DNA from: a virus
DNA length: 36,607 nt
IMG/VR virus record: IMGVR_UViG_3300042328_000216
Span: 1 to 36,607 of that record
Reading direction: 5' to 3' (one strand)
Notes under the pieces: model-generated
What the model saw: only the letters and a program-made list of their open reading frames with translations
What the model was told of the DNA's origin: nothing
Databases searched by the model: none
Program-made: the position numbers and the translations under genes
Shown: positions 16,106 through 24,183 of the stretch, one piece after another
Position numbering within the stretch: position 1 is the stretch's first letter
Layout of the letters: every line of letters begins with the position of its first letter

Positions 16106-17537
16106 TAGTTCCGCTGATAAGTAACTCAGCGCCCATAATTGCTATTTTAACTGGGTCAGTCCCTGATACCTCATACACGCGGTCACGTAGCTTTTGTGTC
16201 ATGCCTAGACGCCGCCAAATAGTACGATAGCCGTATTGACCTATCGCCCCCATAGACTTCCAATGTTCATTAGACCAAGTGTGACCGCCATCGTCAGACC
16301 AACGTAGCATGGCCTGGGGGTCGTTACCTTGACCAACAACAAGACCCACGCCTGACTCAGACTCTAATTGCAGACTGTGTTGCGCTGTGCGTCGTAAGTT
16401 GTTTTGACCGCTAGGTAGCGCTCTCCATGAGCGTAACCACTTCTGCGTTGCGCCGTTATCGGCATAGACGTCTAAATCAAACTTGTAGATGTTGCCATTT
16501 TGGTAGTCGCCTACAAGTGTGGTAGATTGGAAGTTGCACTGACAATTTGAACGGTGACGTGTAAACTCACCGTTAGTTAAGTAAGCACGTTCATGCCACG
16601 CGCCAGTAGCAACATCGTATACCCATGTGGCATTGCCAGTAGGGAACGATATAACGTAGAACGCATGACCTTCTTGTTGGTATGTGTAAGCCACAGCGTC
16701 TGATATGTCGGTGTAGCCTTGGATAGCGTATTCGATAGCATGTGTTGACACGCGTTGGGATGCGTAGCCGTTAGACCTGTAAATAACACCGAACCCCCGT
16801 GGGTCGTTGCCTAACCAAAACAATGAGTTATCTAGCTTTGCTACAGAATAAGGTGCGATACAGCCTGTCTCGTTAAACGCACCTTGGATTGGTATCAGAG
16901 GAAAATCGGTAGCACCGGAGTCATACCAAACCTCTGTCGTGTCTGTACCGAATACCCATAGCTCACGGTGGATAGAGTTAACGGCTACAACGCCGTCAGG
17001 TGAACCTTCAGCACTAGCAAAGTCTAGCGGATCTACGGATGTACCATCTAATAGCTGGGTAATCCATATTTTTTGGCTGTCAGGCTCGTTGTAGACGAAA
17101 TAGCCGTCAAGATACGTTACAGTTCCAGCGCCAGTAAAGTCAAGGTCAGTAATTTCAGCAAATACATCTGTAACTTCATTGTATATGTACCCTTTAGGGT
17201 TAGCTGCAATAAATATTTGCGTACCGTTATCAGCAAATGTTACTGGGCCTGAACCTTCTACTTCACCTATGTATTCGTAAGTGTAGTCGGTATTGATGCG
17301 ATAAAAACCTGTGCCTGATACGCAATACGCATCGGTGCCATTGGTTTGATGCGCCCATAGCCCACGAATAGGCCCTGTGCCTATGGTGACTAGCTTAGTT
17401 AAGCCTGGCGCACGATTAAGGTAGCCTATCTCAAGACCGTTCTCAGGCGTCTGCTCAGGAAACAAGTTAACCATGCGGTTGTCCGCAGCGTTAATTGAAC
17501 GAGCTACATAAGATTGTCCAAGGATAGGCGTTTTCAT
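16098..17537 (-). CDS. Packaged-DNA stabilisation protein, P22 gp10-like
   Basis: This 479-aa protein begins MKTPILGQSYVARSINAADN, followed by MVNLFPEQTP and RAPGLTKL, the conserved N-terminus of P22 gp10-type tail hub proteins. The body is beta-rich with propeller-like repeats (GLWAH, YCVSGTGFY, IFIAANPKG, WVFGTDTTEVWYD). In P22 gp10 joins gp4 below the portal and closes the packaged head. It follows the gp4-like gene with a TAATG overlap. Confidence 0.88.
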   Translation of the reverse strand: MKTPILGQSYVARSINAADNRMVNLFPEQTPENGLEIGYLNRAPGLTKLVTIGTGPIRGLWAHQTNGTDAYCVSGTGFYRINTDYTYEYIGEVEGSGPVTFADNGTQIFIAANPKGYIYNEVTDVFAEITDLDFTGAGTVTYLDGYFVYNEPDSQKIWITQLLDGTSVDPLDFASAEGSPDGVVAVNSIHRELWVFGTDTTEVWYDSGATDFPLIPIQGAFNETGCIAPYSVAKLDNSLFWLGNDPRGFGVIYRSNGYASQRVSTHAIEYAIQGYTDISDAVAYTYQQEGHAFYVISFPTGNATWVYDVATGAWHERAYLTNGEFTRHRSNCQCNFQSTTLVGDYQNGNIYKFDLDVYADNGATQKWLRSWRALPSGQNNLRRTAQHSLQLESESGVGLVVGQGNDPQAMLRWSDDGGHTWSNEHWKSMGAIGQYGYRTIWRRLGMTQKLRDRVYEVSGTDPVKIAIMGAELLISGTNA

Positions 17538-18250
17538 TAATAGTTACCCGCAAAGATATTAAAGCGTTGACGCGTAGCCACAATGCTATAAGGCATGGAC
17601 ATAATGTCGTCAGGATTATTAATACGTTTCAAGTCACGTTTAGCTGTCATAGCAATTCGTTGCACAGTAGGAGAAGGCTCTACGCCAAACTCAGGTGCAA
17701 TCTCACAGGCTAGATTGTATTTAAACGCACGTAGATAGCCTGGGGGGAACGCAAGGTTAGTGGCCAAAGTAGCAGGTGCAGTTAACTCTTGAACAGATAC
17801 AATGTGGAACTCCAACACTTTGGTTGGCACTGGGTACACTGTCATAGTAATGTTAGGGTAATCCATGTTTACCCACATGACCTGTGGATAAGTAGATGTC
17901 ACGGTCTTAACAGCAATACCATCATATTGTTGTTGATTGATTAATTTAATGCCGAATGATATACCGCTTGATGGGTCACGGAAGTATGACGCGTCGTCTA
18001 CTAAGATAGGACGGTTGCCTATAGTGTCGCCTGACGGCCCTAAAGTATGTGTTTTAGTGTTAGGTATCCAAGTCACAATTTGGTCTTGGGTAGAGAATAC
18101 GGATAAACGCTCAGTATTCCAGCTATCAATCATTTGATTTAGCGCGGATAGAGCGTCTTGTGAGGTTGCGGCAGATGGAGTTTCGCCTTCGGCTAAAATG
18201 CCAAGTAATCGTAACGCTCCATTAATTTGATCGCCTGCGGTAGTGGCCAT
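17537..18250 (-). CDS. Tail accessory factor, P22 gp4-like head completion protein
   Basis: This 237-aa protein has an N-terminal helix region (GDQINGALRLLGILAEGE, LNQMIDSWNTERL) typical of gp4/gp11-type adaptors and a C-terminal block FPPGYLRAFKYNLACEIAPE. In P22 a dodecamer of gp4 binds below the portal after packaging. It is directly upstream of the gp10-like gene, as in P22. It is longer than P22 gp4 and lacks any visible muramidase motif. Confidence 0.85.
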   Translation of the reverse strand: MATTAGDQINGALRLLGILAEGETPSAATSQDALSALNQMIDSWNTERLSVFSTQDQIVTWIPNTKTHTLGPSGDTIGNRPILVDDASYFRDPSSGISFGIKLINQQQYDGIAVKTVTSTYPQVMWVNMDYPNITMTVYPVPTKVLEFHIVSVQELTAPATLATNLAFPPGYLRAFKYNLACEIAPEFGVEPSPTVQRIAMTAKRDLKRINNPDDIMSMPYSIVATRQRFNIFAGNY

Positions 18251-18261
18251 ATTACGGCTCC

Positions 18262-18459
18262 TTATTCTTTTCTACGTCGTTTGACATCCAGCGTATTGAC
18301 GGGAGCCGCTTCAACTTTAACTTCAGCCTTAGCTTCAGTTTTAATTGGCGTATCAGGATTATACTCTATCCATCCGTTTTGTGCATCAGCTTCAGCTTCC
18401 TCAATCATAGTAGCTACTTTAGTACCATGAACGGGGTGTCTTAAATATATGGTGGGCAT
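18262..18459 (-). CDS. Small basic-tailed virion-region protein
   Basis: This 65-aa protein begins MPTIYLRHPVHGTKVATMIE and includes NGWIEYNPDTP. The HPxHGxKVAxxxxEAxxDxxxGWxxYxP pattern recurs in small phage proteins between coat and gp4 genes. The tail is highly charged (KRRRKE). It is probably a minor head or connector component; function unknown. Confidence 0.65.
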   Translation of the reverse strand: MPTIYLRHPVHGTKVATMIEEAEADAQNGWIEYNPDTPIKTEAKAEVKVEAAPVNTLDVKRRRKE

Positions 18460-18477
18460 GTTTTTTCCGTTAATTAA

Positions 18478-18499
18478 ATAGGGAGCCTAGGCCCCCTAT
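18478..18499 (-). terminator. Hairpin after the 78-aa gene (weak terminator)
   Basis: ATAGGG-A-GCCTAGGC-C-CCCTAT folds into a stem with one internal mismatch, 3 bp after the stop of the 78-aa gene. The leftward transcript continues as TTTAATTAA, so the U-tract is poor. It may attenuate or protect the mRNA end. Confidence 0.4.
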
Positions 18500-18502
18500 A
18501 TT

Positions 18503-18739
18503 TTAGCCTATTAGCCAAGCAGTACCGTTACAGAATACTGGAACAACATAAGAACCGCCAGTAGCAACAGCAGCACCGATACCGGCAGTGTAAGCAGCAT
18601 TAGAGTCACTAACCACCGCGCGTGTGCCAGCAATAGCTGTAGCCGCGGTAGGAAGGGTAGCAACTGTATATAGCTTATATTGCACAGTATCAAAGCCTGG
18701 ATCTAAATACGCAACGCCTGTAGCTTTTGTATTTGCCAT
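18503..18739 (-). CDS. Small virion-region protein, possibly decoration or fibre base
   Basis: This 78-aa protein starts MANTKATGVAYLDPGFDTVQ and ends FCNGTAWLIG. The VVSDSNAAYTAGIGAAVATGG segment (RAVVSD...VPVFCNGTxW) is common at the C-terminus of phage virion proteins with a small beta domain. It lies between two hairpin terminators downstream of the coat gene. Role inferred from location. Confidence 0.6.
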   Translation of the reverse strand: MANTKATGVAYLDPGFDTVQYKLYTVATLPTAATAIAGTRAVVSDSNAAYTAGIGAAVATGGSYVVPVFCNGTAWLIG

Positions 18740-18753
18740 GATTATATCCTTTT

Positions 18754-18776
18754 AAAAATCCGCCCCGAAGGGCGGA
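18754..18776 (-). terminator. Rho-independent terminator
   Basis: On the minus strand TCCGCCC-TTCG-GGGCGGA is followed by TTTTT. The stem has 7 GC-rich pairs closed by a stable UUCG tetraloop. It lies between the 131-aa and 78-aa genes and should reduce downstream transcription. Confidence 0.8.
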
Positions 18777-18785
18777 GGTATTTCA

Positions 18786-19181
18786 TTAACCTGCTATACG
18801 ATAGAACACGTAAGTAGCATCGCCTGTTTTGCGAACACGCCAAATACAAGCAGAGTTTGCAGCAACAGCAGCAACACCTACTAATGTACAGCCTGTGTTA
18901 GCAGTTACAGTACCAGCGTTAGTGCCGCCGATATTGATGATTGAAAAATCAAAAGAGCTATTTACTTTCATGCTTGTGAAAGCAGAATCTAAATCAGTAC
19001 CTAGTGGAACTGTTAAGTTTACTGCCGCACCAGTGTAAGTAATAAGACCAGTTGCTAATTCAGCCGCAGTGAATGTAGCCGCTGCTGTTTTAGCTACTGG
19101 AGCCGTTTGAGTACCTAAAATTACTTCGCTTAAGTTACCGTCACCAACTTGATAACCGCCTGCACCATTTGCTAGAGCCAT
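18786..19181 (-). CDS. Putative head decoration protein
   Basis: This 131-aa protein follows the coat gene. It is rich in Ala, Thr, Gly and Val (VAKTAAATFTAAELATG, TVTANTGCTLVGVAAVAANS) with predicted beta structure and no charged clusters. The ATG is preceded by AAGGAA. Between two terminators and right after the coat gene, a highly expressed decoration protein is plausible, but no homologue is certain. Confidence 0.6.
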   Translation of the reverse strand: MALANGAGGYQVGDGNLSEVILGTQTAPVAKTAAATFTAAELATGLITYTGAAVNLTVPLGTDLDSAFTSMKVNSSFDFSIINIGGTNAGTVTANTGCTLVGVAAVAANSACIWRVRKTGDATYVFYRIAG

Positions 19182-19210
19182 GATAATTTCCTTTTCTTAA
19201 TTAATTGCGA

Positions 19211-19229
19211 AACCCCCGCCGAAGCGGGG
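19211..19229 (-). terminator. Hairpin terminator after the coat gene
   Basis: On the minus strand CCCCGC-TTCG-GCGGGG is followed by GTTTCG. The GC stem with UUCG loop is stable but the U-tract is short. It starts 11 bp after the coat stop and probably attenuates readthrough. Confidence 0.6.
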
Positions 19230-19239
19230 ATTACCTAGA

Positions 19240-20454
19240 CTAACCCCAAATACGGGCAGCCATTTGTGGACGAACTGCGCTATAGCCATATAGAACGTCA
19301 ATACGGCAAGGTAAGCGGTCGTTGTTGATGTCGTACTGACGGACTACACGTAGAGAGATACCGTTGTGTACTTGACGTGAAGCCATATCAACACCTTGTG
19401 GTAATAACAAGTCAGCAGTCGCGAAAGTGATTGCATCTTTGTGGTATACCAAGTTTTGAGCGTATTGAGAAGAAGCTGCACCAACAAAGGTGATAGCTGC
19501 GCCGTCTTGTGGGAAAGCACTGATAGTTGCCAAAGCATTGTTTGGAGTGTACATAGCTGGTGAAACAGCGATGTTAGTCCAAGCGCCACCTGAAGCAGTG
19601 TTAGCAGCAGTTACAGTGAATTGTTGTAATGAACCAGTTGACTCACGAGTTTGTGGGTTAACTGCGTACACGTTAGCAACAGTGAACACATCACCTACAG
19701 TAACTGTAGCTGAACCTGTACCGCCATCGATGCTGATAGTAGATTGGCCTTCAGTAGTGATTGTGCCATTTACTAAGATAGTATCGCTAGTAGAACGTGT
19801 ACCAGTGGTGTGTTGTTTGATAGATTGAGACATATTAACTTCTTCGAAGCCTAATACGCCCATGCCCATCATACCGTTACGGAATTGACGTGAAACAGTG
19901 TCAGTTGGGTTGAACAAACCTTTCATACCTTCAACTAGGCCCGCGTTGGCAGCTGGGTTAACAGTTGCGTAACGTGGAGACATAACAGCAGCGCCTTCGT
20001 TTAGTTTTTGTTGAGCTTGCAACAATACTAATGAAGTAGCAGGTGTAGTGCCTGGAGTACCTACTGAGTTGTAGATTGATTTGTAAGCATTAGCAACGTC
20101 TGCATCAACGCTAGAAGCCAATTGTGAGATACGTGGTTTCAATACACGTTCTGCAAAATCGTCTAATTGCATTGTTAATTCAGCAGATGTGAAGTTAACG
20201 CCAATGTGTTTTTGTGAAGCAACAGACAATGTTGTGTATTGTTCGTTGTCATCTTGCACTTGTAAAGCCGCGCCGTCAGTTACTAAAGCACGATCCGGTA
20301 AACGGATACGCAATGTAGAACCAATTTTAGCGCCTTCAACGGCAAAAGAATCGTCGTATTGACGATTTACGTTACGTGTGATCACAAGGTTATTCTCTAG
20401 GATTTCTAGGGCTTTACGAGTGATCATATCAATGGTTAAGATTGAGTTTGACAT
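19240..20454 (-). CDS. Major coat protein, P22 gp5-like
   Basis: This 404-aa protein starts MSNSILTIDMITRKALEILEN and continues with RNVNRQYDDSFAVEGAKIGSTLRIR, the conserved N-terminal region of the P22 coat protein family (HK97 fold). The KHIGVNFTSAELTMQLDDF segment and the inserted beta-rich stretch (around residues 225-300) fit the P22 insertion domain. It is preceded by a scaffold gene, as in P22. The length is close to P22 gp5 (430 aa). P22-type coat folding depends on GroEL/GroES, relevant to the GroES-like gene upstream. Confidence 0.92.
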   Translation of the reverse strand: MSNSILTIDMITRKALEILENNLVITRNVNRQYDDSFAVEGAKIGSTLRIRLPDRALVTDGAALQVQDDNEQYTTLSVASQKHIGVNFTSAELTMQLDDFAERVLKPRISQLASSVDADVANAYKSIYNSVGTPGTTPATSLVLLQAQQKLNEGAAVMSPRYATVNPAANAGLVEGMKGLFNPTDTVSRQFRNGMMGMGVLGFEEVNMSQSIKQHTTGTRSTSDTILVNGTITTEGQSTISIDGGTGSATVTVGDVFTVANVYAVNPQTRESTGSLQQFTVTAANTASGGAWTNIAVSPAMYTPNNALATISAFPQDGAAITFVGAASSQYAQNLVYHKDAITFATADLLLPQGVDMASRQVHNGISLRVVRQYDINNDRLPCRIDVLYGYSAVRPQMAARIWG

Positions 20455-20473
20455 GATATTTCCTTATTAAAAG

Positions 20474-21259
20474 TTAGCGGTTTCTTTTCGCTTCCCATGC
20501 CTTAGCTTGTCTAGCTCTTTCGGCAGCAATCCAATCAGACGTTGACATTGACTTCATTGACCTAGGGTCAGTCGTGTCGTACGCTGGTGAACCGTTACCT
20601 TTAGCCGTGACAGGCGAAATAGGCGCAGGTGCGCTAGTTGTTTTCTTAATTACCGGCTCGTTAGCGATTTTTGCTTCAAGACGGCCAATTTCTTTAGCTT
20701 GTAAGATTGGCGGTAACTGAGCAATCCGGTCAGCTTCTTTAATATTAGTCCCTAGGTAATAAGCCAGTTCGGGGCCAACATCAGATGCCTGAATGGATTG
20801 GGCCATCACGTCAGTAATCGGAACGCTGGGGTTATATGCAACTTGCTCGAAGTCATCATACTTAGCTCGTGCTTCTTCTTCTCTATCGTGGTAAGACTCA
20901 ATGATTTCACGCTGTTGCTTTTGACGATCTCTTTGCTCAAGCAGTTGTTCAGCTTTCTGCACTGCCAATGCTTCGGCGTATGCTTCTACTGTATCAAATT
21001 GCTCAGGCGCAGGAAGGTCTCTAGGCGTCGCAGGGGTTGAAGCCTGTGCAGCACGTTCTCTTTCCCATTTACGTTGTTCTCTTGCCAAGCGTTTGCCAAT
21101 CGCAGCATCAAGTTCCTCTTGCGAGAATGTCTTGCTTGCTTCTGCTGGCTTTTCTTCCGACACTTCTACTTCATTTGCTACAGTTTCAGGAGCTGTCGTA
21201 ACTTCTTCTACTGGCGCGGGTACTTCCGCTAATACTTCTACTTCTTGGTTTTCACTCAT
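20474..21259 (-). CDS. Scaffolding protein
   Basis: This 261-aa protein has an acidic N-terminus rich in Glu, Val and Pro (about residues 1-42), then a long charged helical segment (FSQEELDAAIGKRLAREQRK...), a second helix with REIIESYHDREEEARAKYDD, and a basic end (WEAKRNR). Acidic start, coiled helices and basic C-terminus are the usual scaffold layout; the basic end is where P22 scaffold binds coat. It sits just upstream of the coat gene. Confidence 0.85.
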   Translation of the reverse strand: MSENQEVEVLAEVPAPVEEVTTAPETVANEVEVSEEKPAEASKTFSQEELDAAIGKRLAREQRKWERERAAQASTPATPRDLPAPEQFDTVEAYAEALAVQKAEQLLEQRDRQKQQREIIESYHDREEEARAKYDDFEQVAYNPSVPITDVMAQSIQASDVGPELAYYLGTNIKEADRIAQLPPILQAKEIGRLEAKIANEPVIKKTTSAPAPISPVTAKGNGSPAYDTTDPRSMKSMSTSDWIAAERARQAKAWEAKRNR

Positions 21260-21277
21260 TTTGTTTCCTTAGAAACC

Positions 21278-21294
21278 CTGGTGAAATGCACCAG
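21278..21294. other. Hairpin between the scaffold and coiled-coil genes
   Basis: CTGGTG-AAATG-CACCAG forms a 6-bp stem in the gap between genes. A T-run follows only on the plus strand, where no gene reads. On the late leftward transcript it would be a plain hairpin in the scaffold leader. Confidence 0.4.
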
Positions 21295-21305
21295 TACATT
21301 TTTTA

Positions 21306-21797
21306 TTATACGTTTATTGCTGCCACTTTAGCTTGAAACGCTTTTACGCGTAATTCTAATGCGGCTGAATCTGCTTGTAGTTTATCGTTTGCTGCGTTAA
21401 TTTCGCTAGAACGGCGCTCAACTGCCGCTTGGTTAGCGTCTACTTTTTTCTCTTTGGCAGCAAGGTCTTTTTCGCGTGTGTCTAATGCGGCTTCAGCGGC
21501 TGTAACTTTAGCTTCAAAAGCCTTAGCGTCTGCTTTAAGTTTAGCGGCTAAACTTTCAGCTTCAGCTTTAGATACTTTAGCGGCGTCTAACAAGCCATCT
21601 ATTTCAGCTTGTTTAGTCAACGCATAAGAGTCTGCTTTAGATTTAACCTTAATTGCGTCTTCAACGGCGGTTAATGCGCCTTGGCGTTTAGCCAATTCGT
21701 CTCTAAGTTCAGCCATTCTACCTAAATCAGTTAAAAACTGTTTAGTAAAATAGCCTACGAAATCAGGGCTTCCGGTATTGTCATTAGTAATGTTCAT
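21306..21797 (-). CDS. Coiled-coil virion-region protein
   Basis: This 163-aa protein is almost entirely predicted coiled coil from about residue 25 on, with Ala/Lys/Glu/Asp heptads (SKAEAESLAAKLKADAKAFE, ALDTREKDLAAKEKKVDANQ). It lies between a small beta protein and the scaffold. It could be a second scaffold-like or minor head protein. No family is named with confidence. Confidence 0.6.
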   Translation of the reverse strand: MNITNDNTGSPDFVGYFTKQFLTDLGRMAELRDELAKRQGALTAVEDAIKVKSKADSYALTKQAEIDGLLDAAKVSKAEAESLAAKLKADAKAFEAKVTAAEAALDTREKDLAAKEKKVDANQAAVERRSSEINAANDKLQADSAALELRVKAFQAKVAAINV

Positions 21798-21806
21798 TTT
21801 GATTCC

Positions 21807-22112
21807 TTACGCGTAATAGCTAATATTTATCTTAGCGCCACTAGTTTGCTCAATAAATTTAATTTGTGTTAAGTCACCATCATATTGCAATGTAACGCCT
21901 ACTGCAAGAGGCATACCCACAGATGCAGTTGGATCTACGCCATCATCACGCCAGCGTACAGCTTGACCTTCAGGGGTAATTAATGCGATGGATGGAGTAC
22001 CAGCTAAACCACTTAGGTTTTTAGTTGGCACGGTTAAATTTGTAGCCGCGCTTAATGAGGTAATTTGCTGATACCCTAAGCGCGAGGTAATTGCTTTTAA
22101 AGTTGTTGCCAT
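21807..22112 (-). CDS. Small beta-rich virion-region protein
   Basis: This 101-aa protein includes NLSGLAGTPSIALITPEGQA, VRWRDDGVDPTASVGMPLAV and IKFIEQTSGAKINISYYA. The VRWRDDGxxPTxxxGxxL pattern recurs in small phage structural proteins, where it is sometimes annotated as a head or tail decoration protein. The start has AGGAGA 7 nt upstream, inside the end of the 38-aa gene. Confidence 0.65.
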   Translation of the reverse strand: MATTLKAITSRLGYQQITSLSAATNLTVPTKNLSGLAGTPSIALITPEGQAVRWRDDGVDPTASVGMPLAVGVTLQYDGDLTQIKFIEQTSGAKINISYYA

Positions 22113-22229
22113 CTAAATTCTCCTACTTTGTGTAAAGGATCGAATTTCGACCCATAATTGTTGACCTGCTGTAATAATACTACCAAAAAACCCACCTGCA
22201 AAAAATTGTCCGCCAAAAAAATTACCCAT
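22113..22229 (-). CDS. 38-aa Gly/Phe-repeat peptide gene
   Basis: This short frame starts in a TAATG overlap with the 531-aa fibre gene stop and ends right before the next ATG. The peptide opens MGNFFGGQFFAGGFFGSI, with FF doublets spaced by Gly, then ITAGQQLWVEIRSF. Short FFGG-type peptides occur beside phage tail genes, but no role is established. Overlap and coupling support translation. Confidence 0.55.
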   Translation of the reverse strand: MGNFFGGQFFAGGFFGSIITAGQQLWVEIRSFTQSRRI

Positions 22230-23824
22230 TAAAACGCACCTCCTGATATTCCGGATGTAGCAGTTAATGTAGTAAATTTACCCGTATTAGGCGTTGTGCC
22301 TCCTATAGCAGGGGGCGCTGAAAGATCTAATGTGCCGCCTAAGGTTAAACTACCTGTGCTAGTGACTGTACCTGTTAGCGTAATGCCATTGACTGTGCCA
22401 GTACCACCTACGCTAGTAACCGTACCGCTACCCTTACCATTAAAGGTATTCCAATCTGTAGAGCTTAAGTAACCGTTGGTGCTTGTTGTAGCTTGTGAAA
22501 TTACTATTGGGCTACCAACCGTTCCTGACCCCGACAAAGGTGTGCTTGCAGTAACGATCGTTAAATAACTACCTGCTGGCTGCTTGTTATTAAATGTATT
22601 CCAATCTGTGCTAGACAAATAACCGTCTGTGCTTGTAGTAGCTTGGCTAATACTAATAGCAGGTGTGGCACCCCCACTTGACGCGACAGGAGCTGTACCT
22701 GTTACGCTAGTCACTGTGCCACTAGGTGTCGTGATAGTGAAGTTAGGGTATGCGCCTGTCACTACTGCACCGCCAGCACCTGTAATCGCTACAGTTTGGT
22801 CAGGAGCAGTGTTTGTTATAGTAAGTGTGCCACTAGATGTTATAGGGCTACCAGTTACGCTAATGCCAGTTCCTGCTGTGGCTGCTACGCTAGTTACTGT
22901 ACCGCCTGAACCTGTAGCAGATAGTGTGCCCCCAGCAAATGTTACGCCTGTGCCTATTGTTACATTGCTAAAGCCACCAGAGCCATTACCGTATAGGATA
23001 GATGTGCCTGATGTAGCTGGAGCGTAATCTGTGCCACTTGTTGCAGCAGATACCACACCCGATGTAAGTTTAGCTAGACCACTCAATGATGTAGCTAGTG
23101 TAGTGGTGCCTGTTACATCCAATCCACCCGACATAGTGACTTTTTCAGCCGCATTTGTTGTGACAATTTTTAAGATGCCAGCTTTGCCTGTAGTATCTAT
23201 GCTTAACGCAGATGTTTCATTATCCGGTACGGCCCATGTTTGCGTAACCGCAGAGTAGATGTTACCGCTTGCCATAAACAATGAGTAGTTAGACGCACCG
23301 CCTGTAGCTTGTGAATACAGCCCAATGTTTTGACCGCCCGCGTGGGTATTAGTAGCGTACCCGCGAACGCCGATAGCTGCCGCTGTGTCTGCCGTGTTGC
23401 CTACATGGCCATCGCCTACTATACCTATACCTCTTGTAGCGCCTGCTGTAGCACCTGTGCCGTATACACCAACACCCCATTGACCAGCACCAACCACATC
23501 AGTAGCTACACCTTCGCCAGCAACCCCTATGTTGTAGATATGTGCGCTGCCTGTGTTAGCTTGACTGAATACAGCTTGAGCGTTAGGGAAGTCTGTGAAA
23601 TTAGCGTTAGTACCCACTAGCGCAGTAGTAAACTTGCTGCTGCTTGGTGTTGTTGCACCTATTGTAGTGCCATCAATAGCGCCACCTGTAATAGCAACAT
23701 TATTGGCATTTTGTTCCGCCATTGTCCCTACGCCTGACAGCGTATGATTTGCTTCCCACGCAGCCGCGCCTGTAGCACTAAAGCTATCATCAGCTACTGT
23801 TGAATGGGTAACAGCTATTGTCAT
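22229..23824 (-). CDS. Tail fibre-like protein with internal repeats
   Basis: This 531-aa protein starts MTIAVTHSTVADDSFSATGA, has GAIDGTTIGATTPSSSKFTT, a Gly-rich middle (VGVYGTGATAGATRGIGIVG), and a C-terminal half built of repeated GxVTSV units. Two copies of a block with SQATTSTxGYLSSTDWNTFN occur about 50 residues apart; this motif is widespread in phage fibres. It ends PNTGKFTTLTATSGISGGAF. A fibre gene between portal and coat clusters is not in the P22 order and suggests a mosaic insertion. Confidence 0.72.
   Translation of the reverse strand: MTIAVTHSTVADDSFSATGAAAWEANHTLSGVGTMAEQNANNVAITGGAIDGTTIGATTPSSSKFTTALVGTNANFTDFPNAQAVFSQANTGSAHIYNIGVAGEGVATDVVGAGQWGVGVYGTGATAGATRGIGIVGDGHVGNTADTAAAIGVRGYATNTHAGGQNIGLYSQATGGASNYSLFMASGNIYSAVTQTWAVPDNETSALSIDTTGKAGILKIVTTNAAEKVTMSGGLDVTGTTTLATSLSGLAKLTSGVVSAATSGTDYAPATSGTSILYGNGSGGFSNVTIGTGVTFAGGTLSATGSGGTVTSVAATAGTGISVTGSPITSSGTLTITNTAPDQTVAITGAGGAVVTGAYPNFTITTPSGTVTSVTGTAPVASSGGATPAISISQATTSTDGYLSSTDWNTFNNKQPAGSYLTIVTASTPLSGSGTVGSPIVISQATTSTNGYLSSTDWNTFNGKGSGTVTSVGGTGTVNGITLTGTVTSTGSLTLGGTLDLSAPPAIGGTTPNTGKFTTLTATSGISGGAF
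22438..22662. repeat. Imperfect direct repeat inside the fibre gene
   Basis: Two segments near 22438-22510 and 22590-22662 share ATTCCAATCTGT and following bases and encode the repeated GYLSSTDWNTFN block. The copies differ at several bases, so this is an old duplication. Confidence 0.65.
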
Positions 23825-24183
23825 GCTAAGAACCTTAATTTATACAAGGTAGATAGGTATAGCGCTATTACTTCATCAATCAAATTCTGTATAGCAGAAT
23901 CTGATTCATCGCACACTTTATAGCGATCAGCTTCTATTTCTTCTAATTGATTTTGTAAGAAGTCAATTACGTTTGTAGTCTTTTTAGCAGATTGAAGCGA
24001 TATAGGCCCCATCAAACCGTGACGGCCTTGGTAGGCTTCAGCAAAGTTGTCTGCTAACTCAATTATACTTTCATAAAACTTTTGCAAAGCCTTATGCTTA
24101 GAGTAGCTTCTAGTGTTTAAGTGGACGGAGTGCGTCACGTCTCTAGCTAAAAATAGTATTCCTACAAAGTCACAGGCTTTCAT
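23821..24183 (-). CDS. DUF5856-like helical protein, possibly ferritin/Dps-like
   Basis: This 120-aa all-helical protein includes FLARDVTHSVHLNTRSYSKH, KALQKFYESIIELADNFAEA and YQGRHGLMG. The repeated His/Glu pattern (H18, H21, E38, E42 region) is like a four-helix bundle seen in DUF5856 and Dps-like phage proteins. Metal binding is not shown. It overlaps both the portal and fibre genes by 4 bp (ATGA type), so it is coupled to head genes. Confidence 0.65.
   Translation of the reverse strand: MKACDFVGILFLARDVTHSVHLNTRSYSKHKALQKFYESIIELADNFAEAYQGRHGLMGPISLQSAKKTTNVIDFLQNQLEEIEADRYKVCDESDSAIQNLIDEVIALYLSTLYKLRFLA

Noticed and set aside
22629-23027. 132-aa plus-strand frame
   Set aside because: Antisense shadow of the fibre gene with Val/Pro-rich low complexity.
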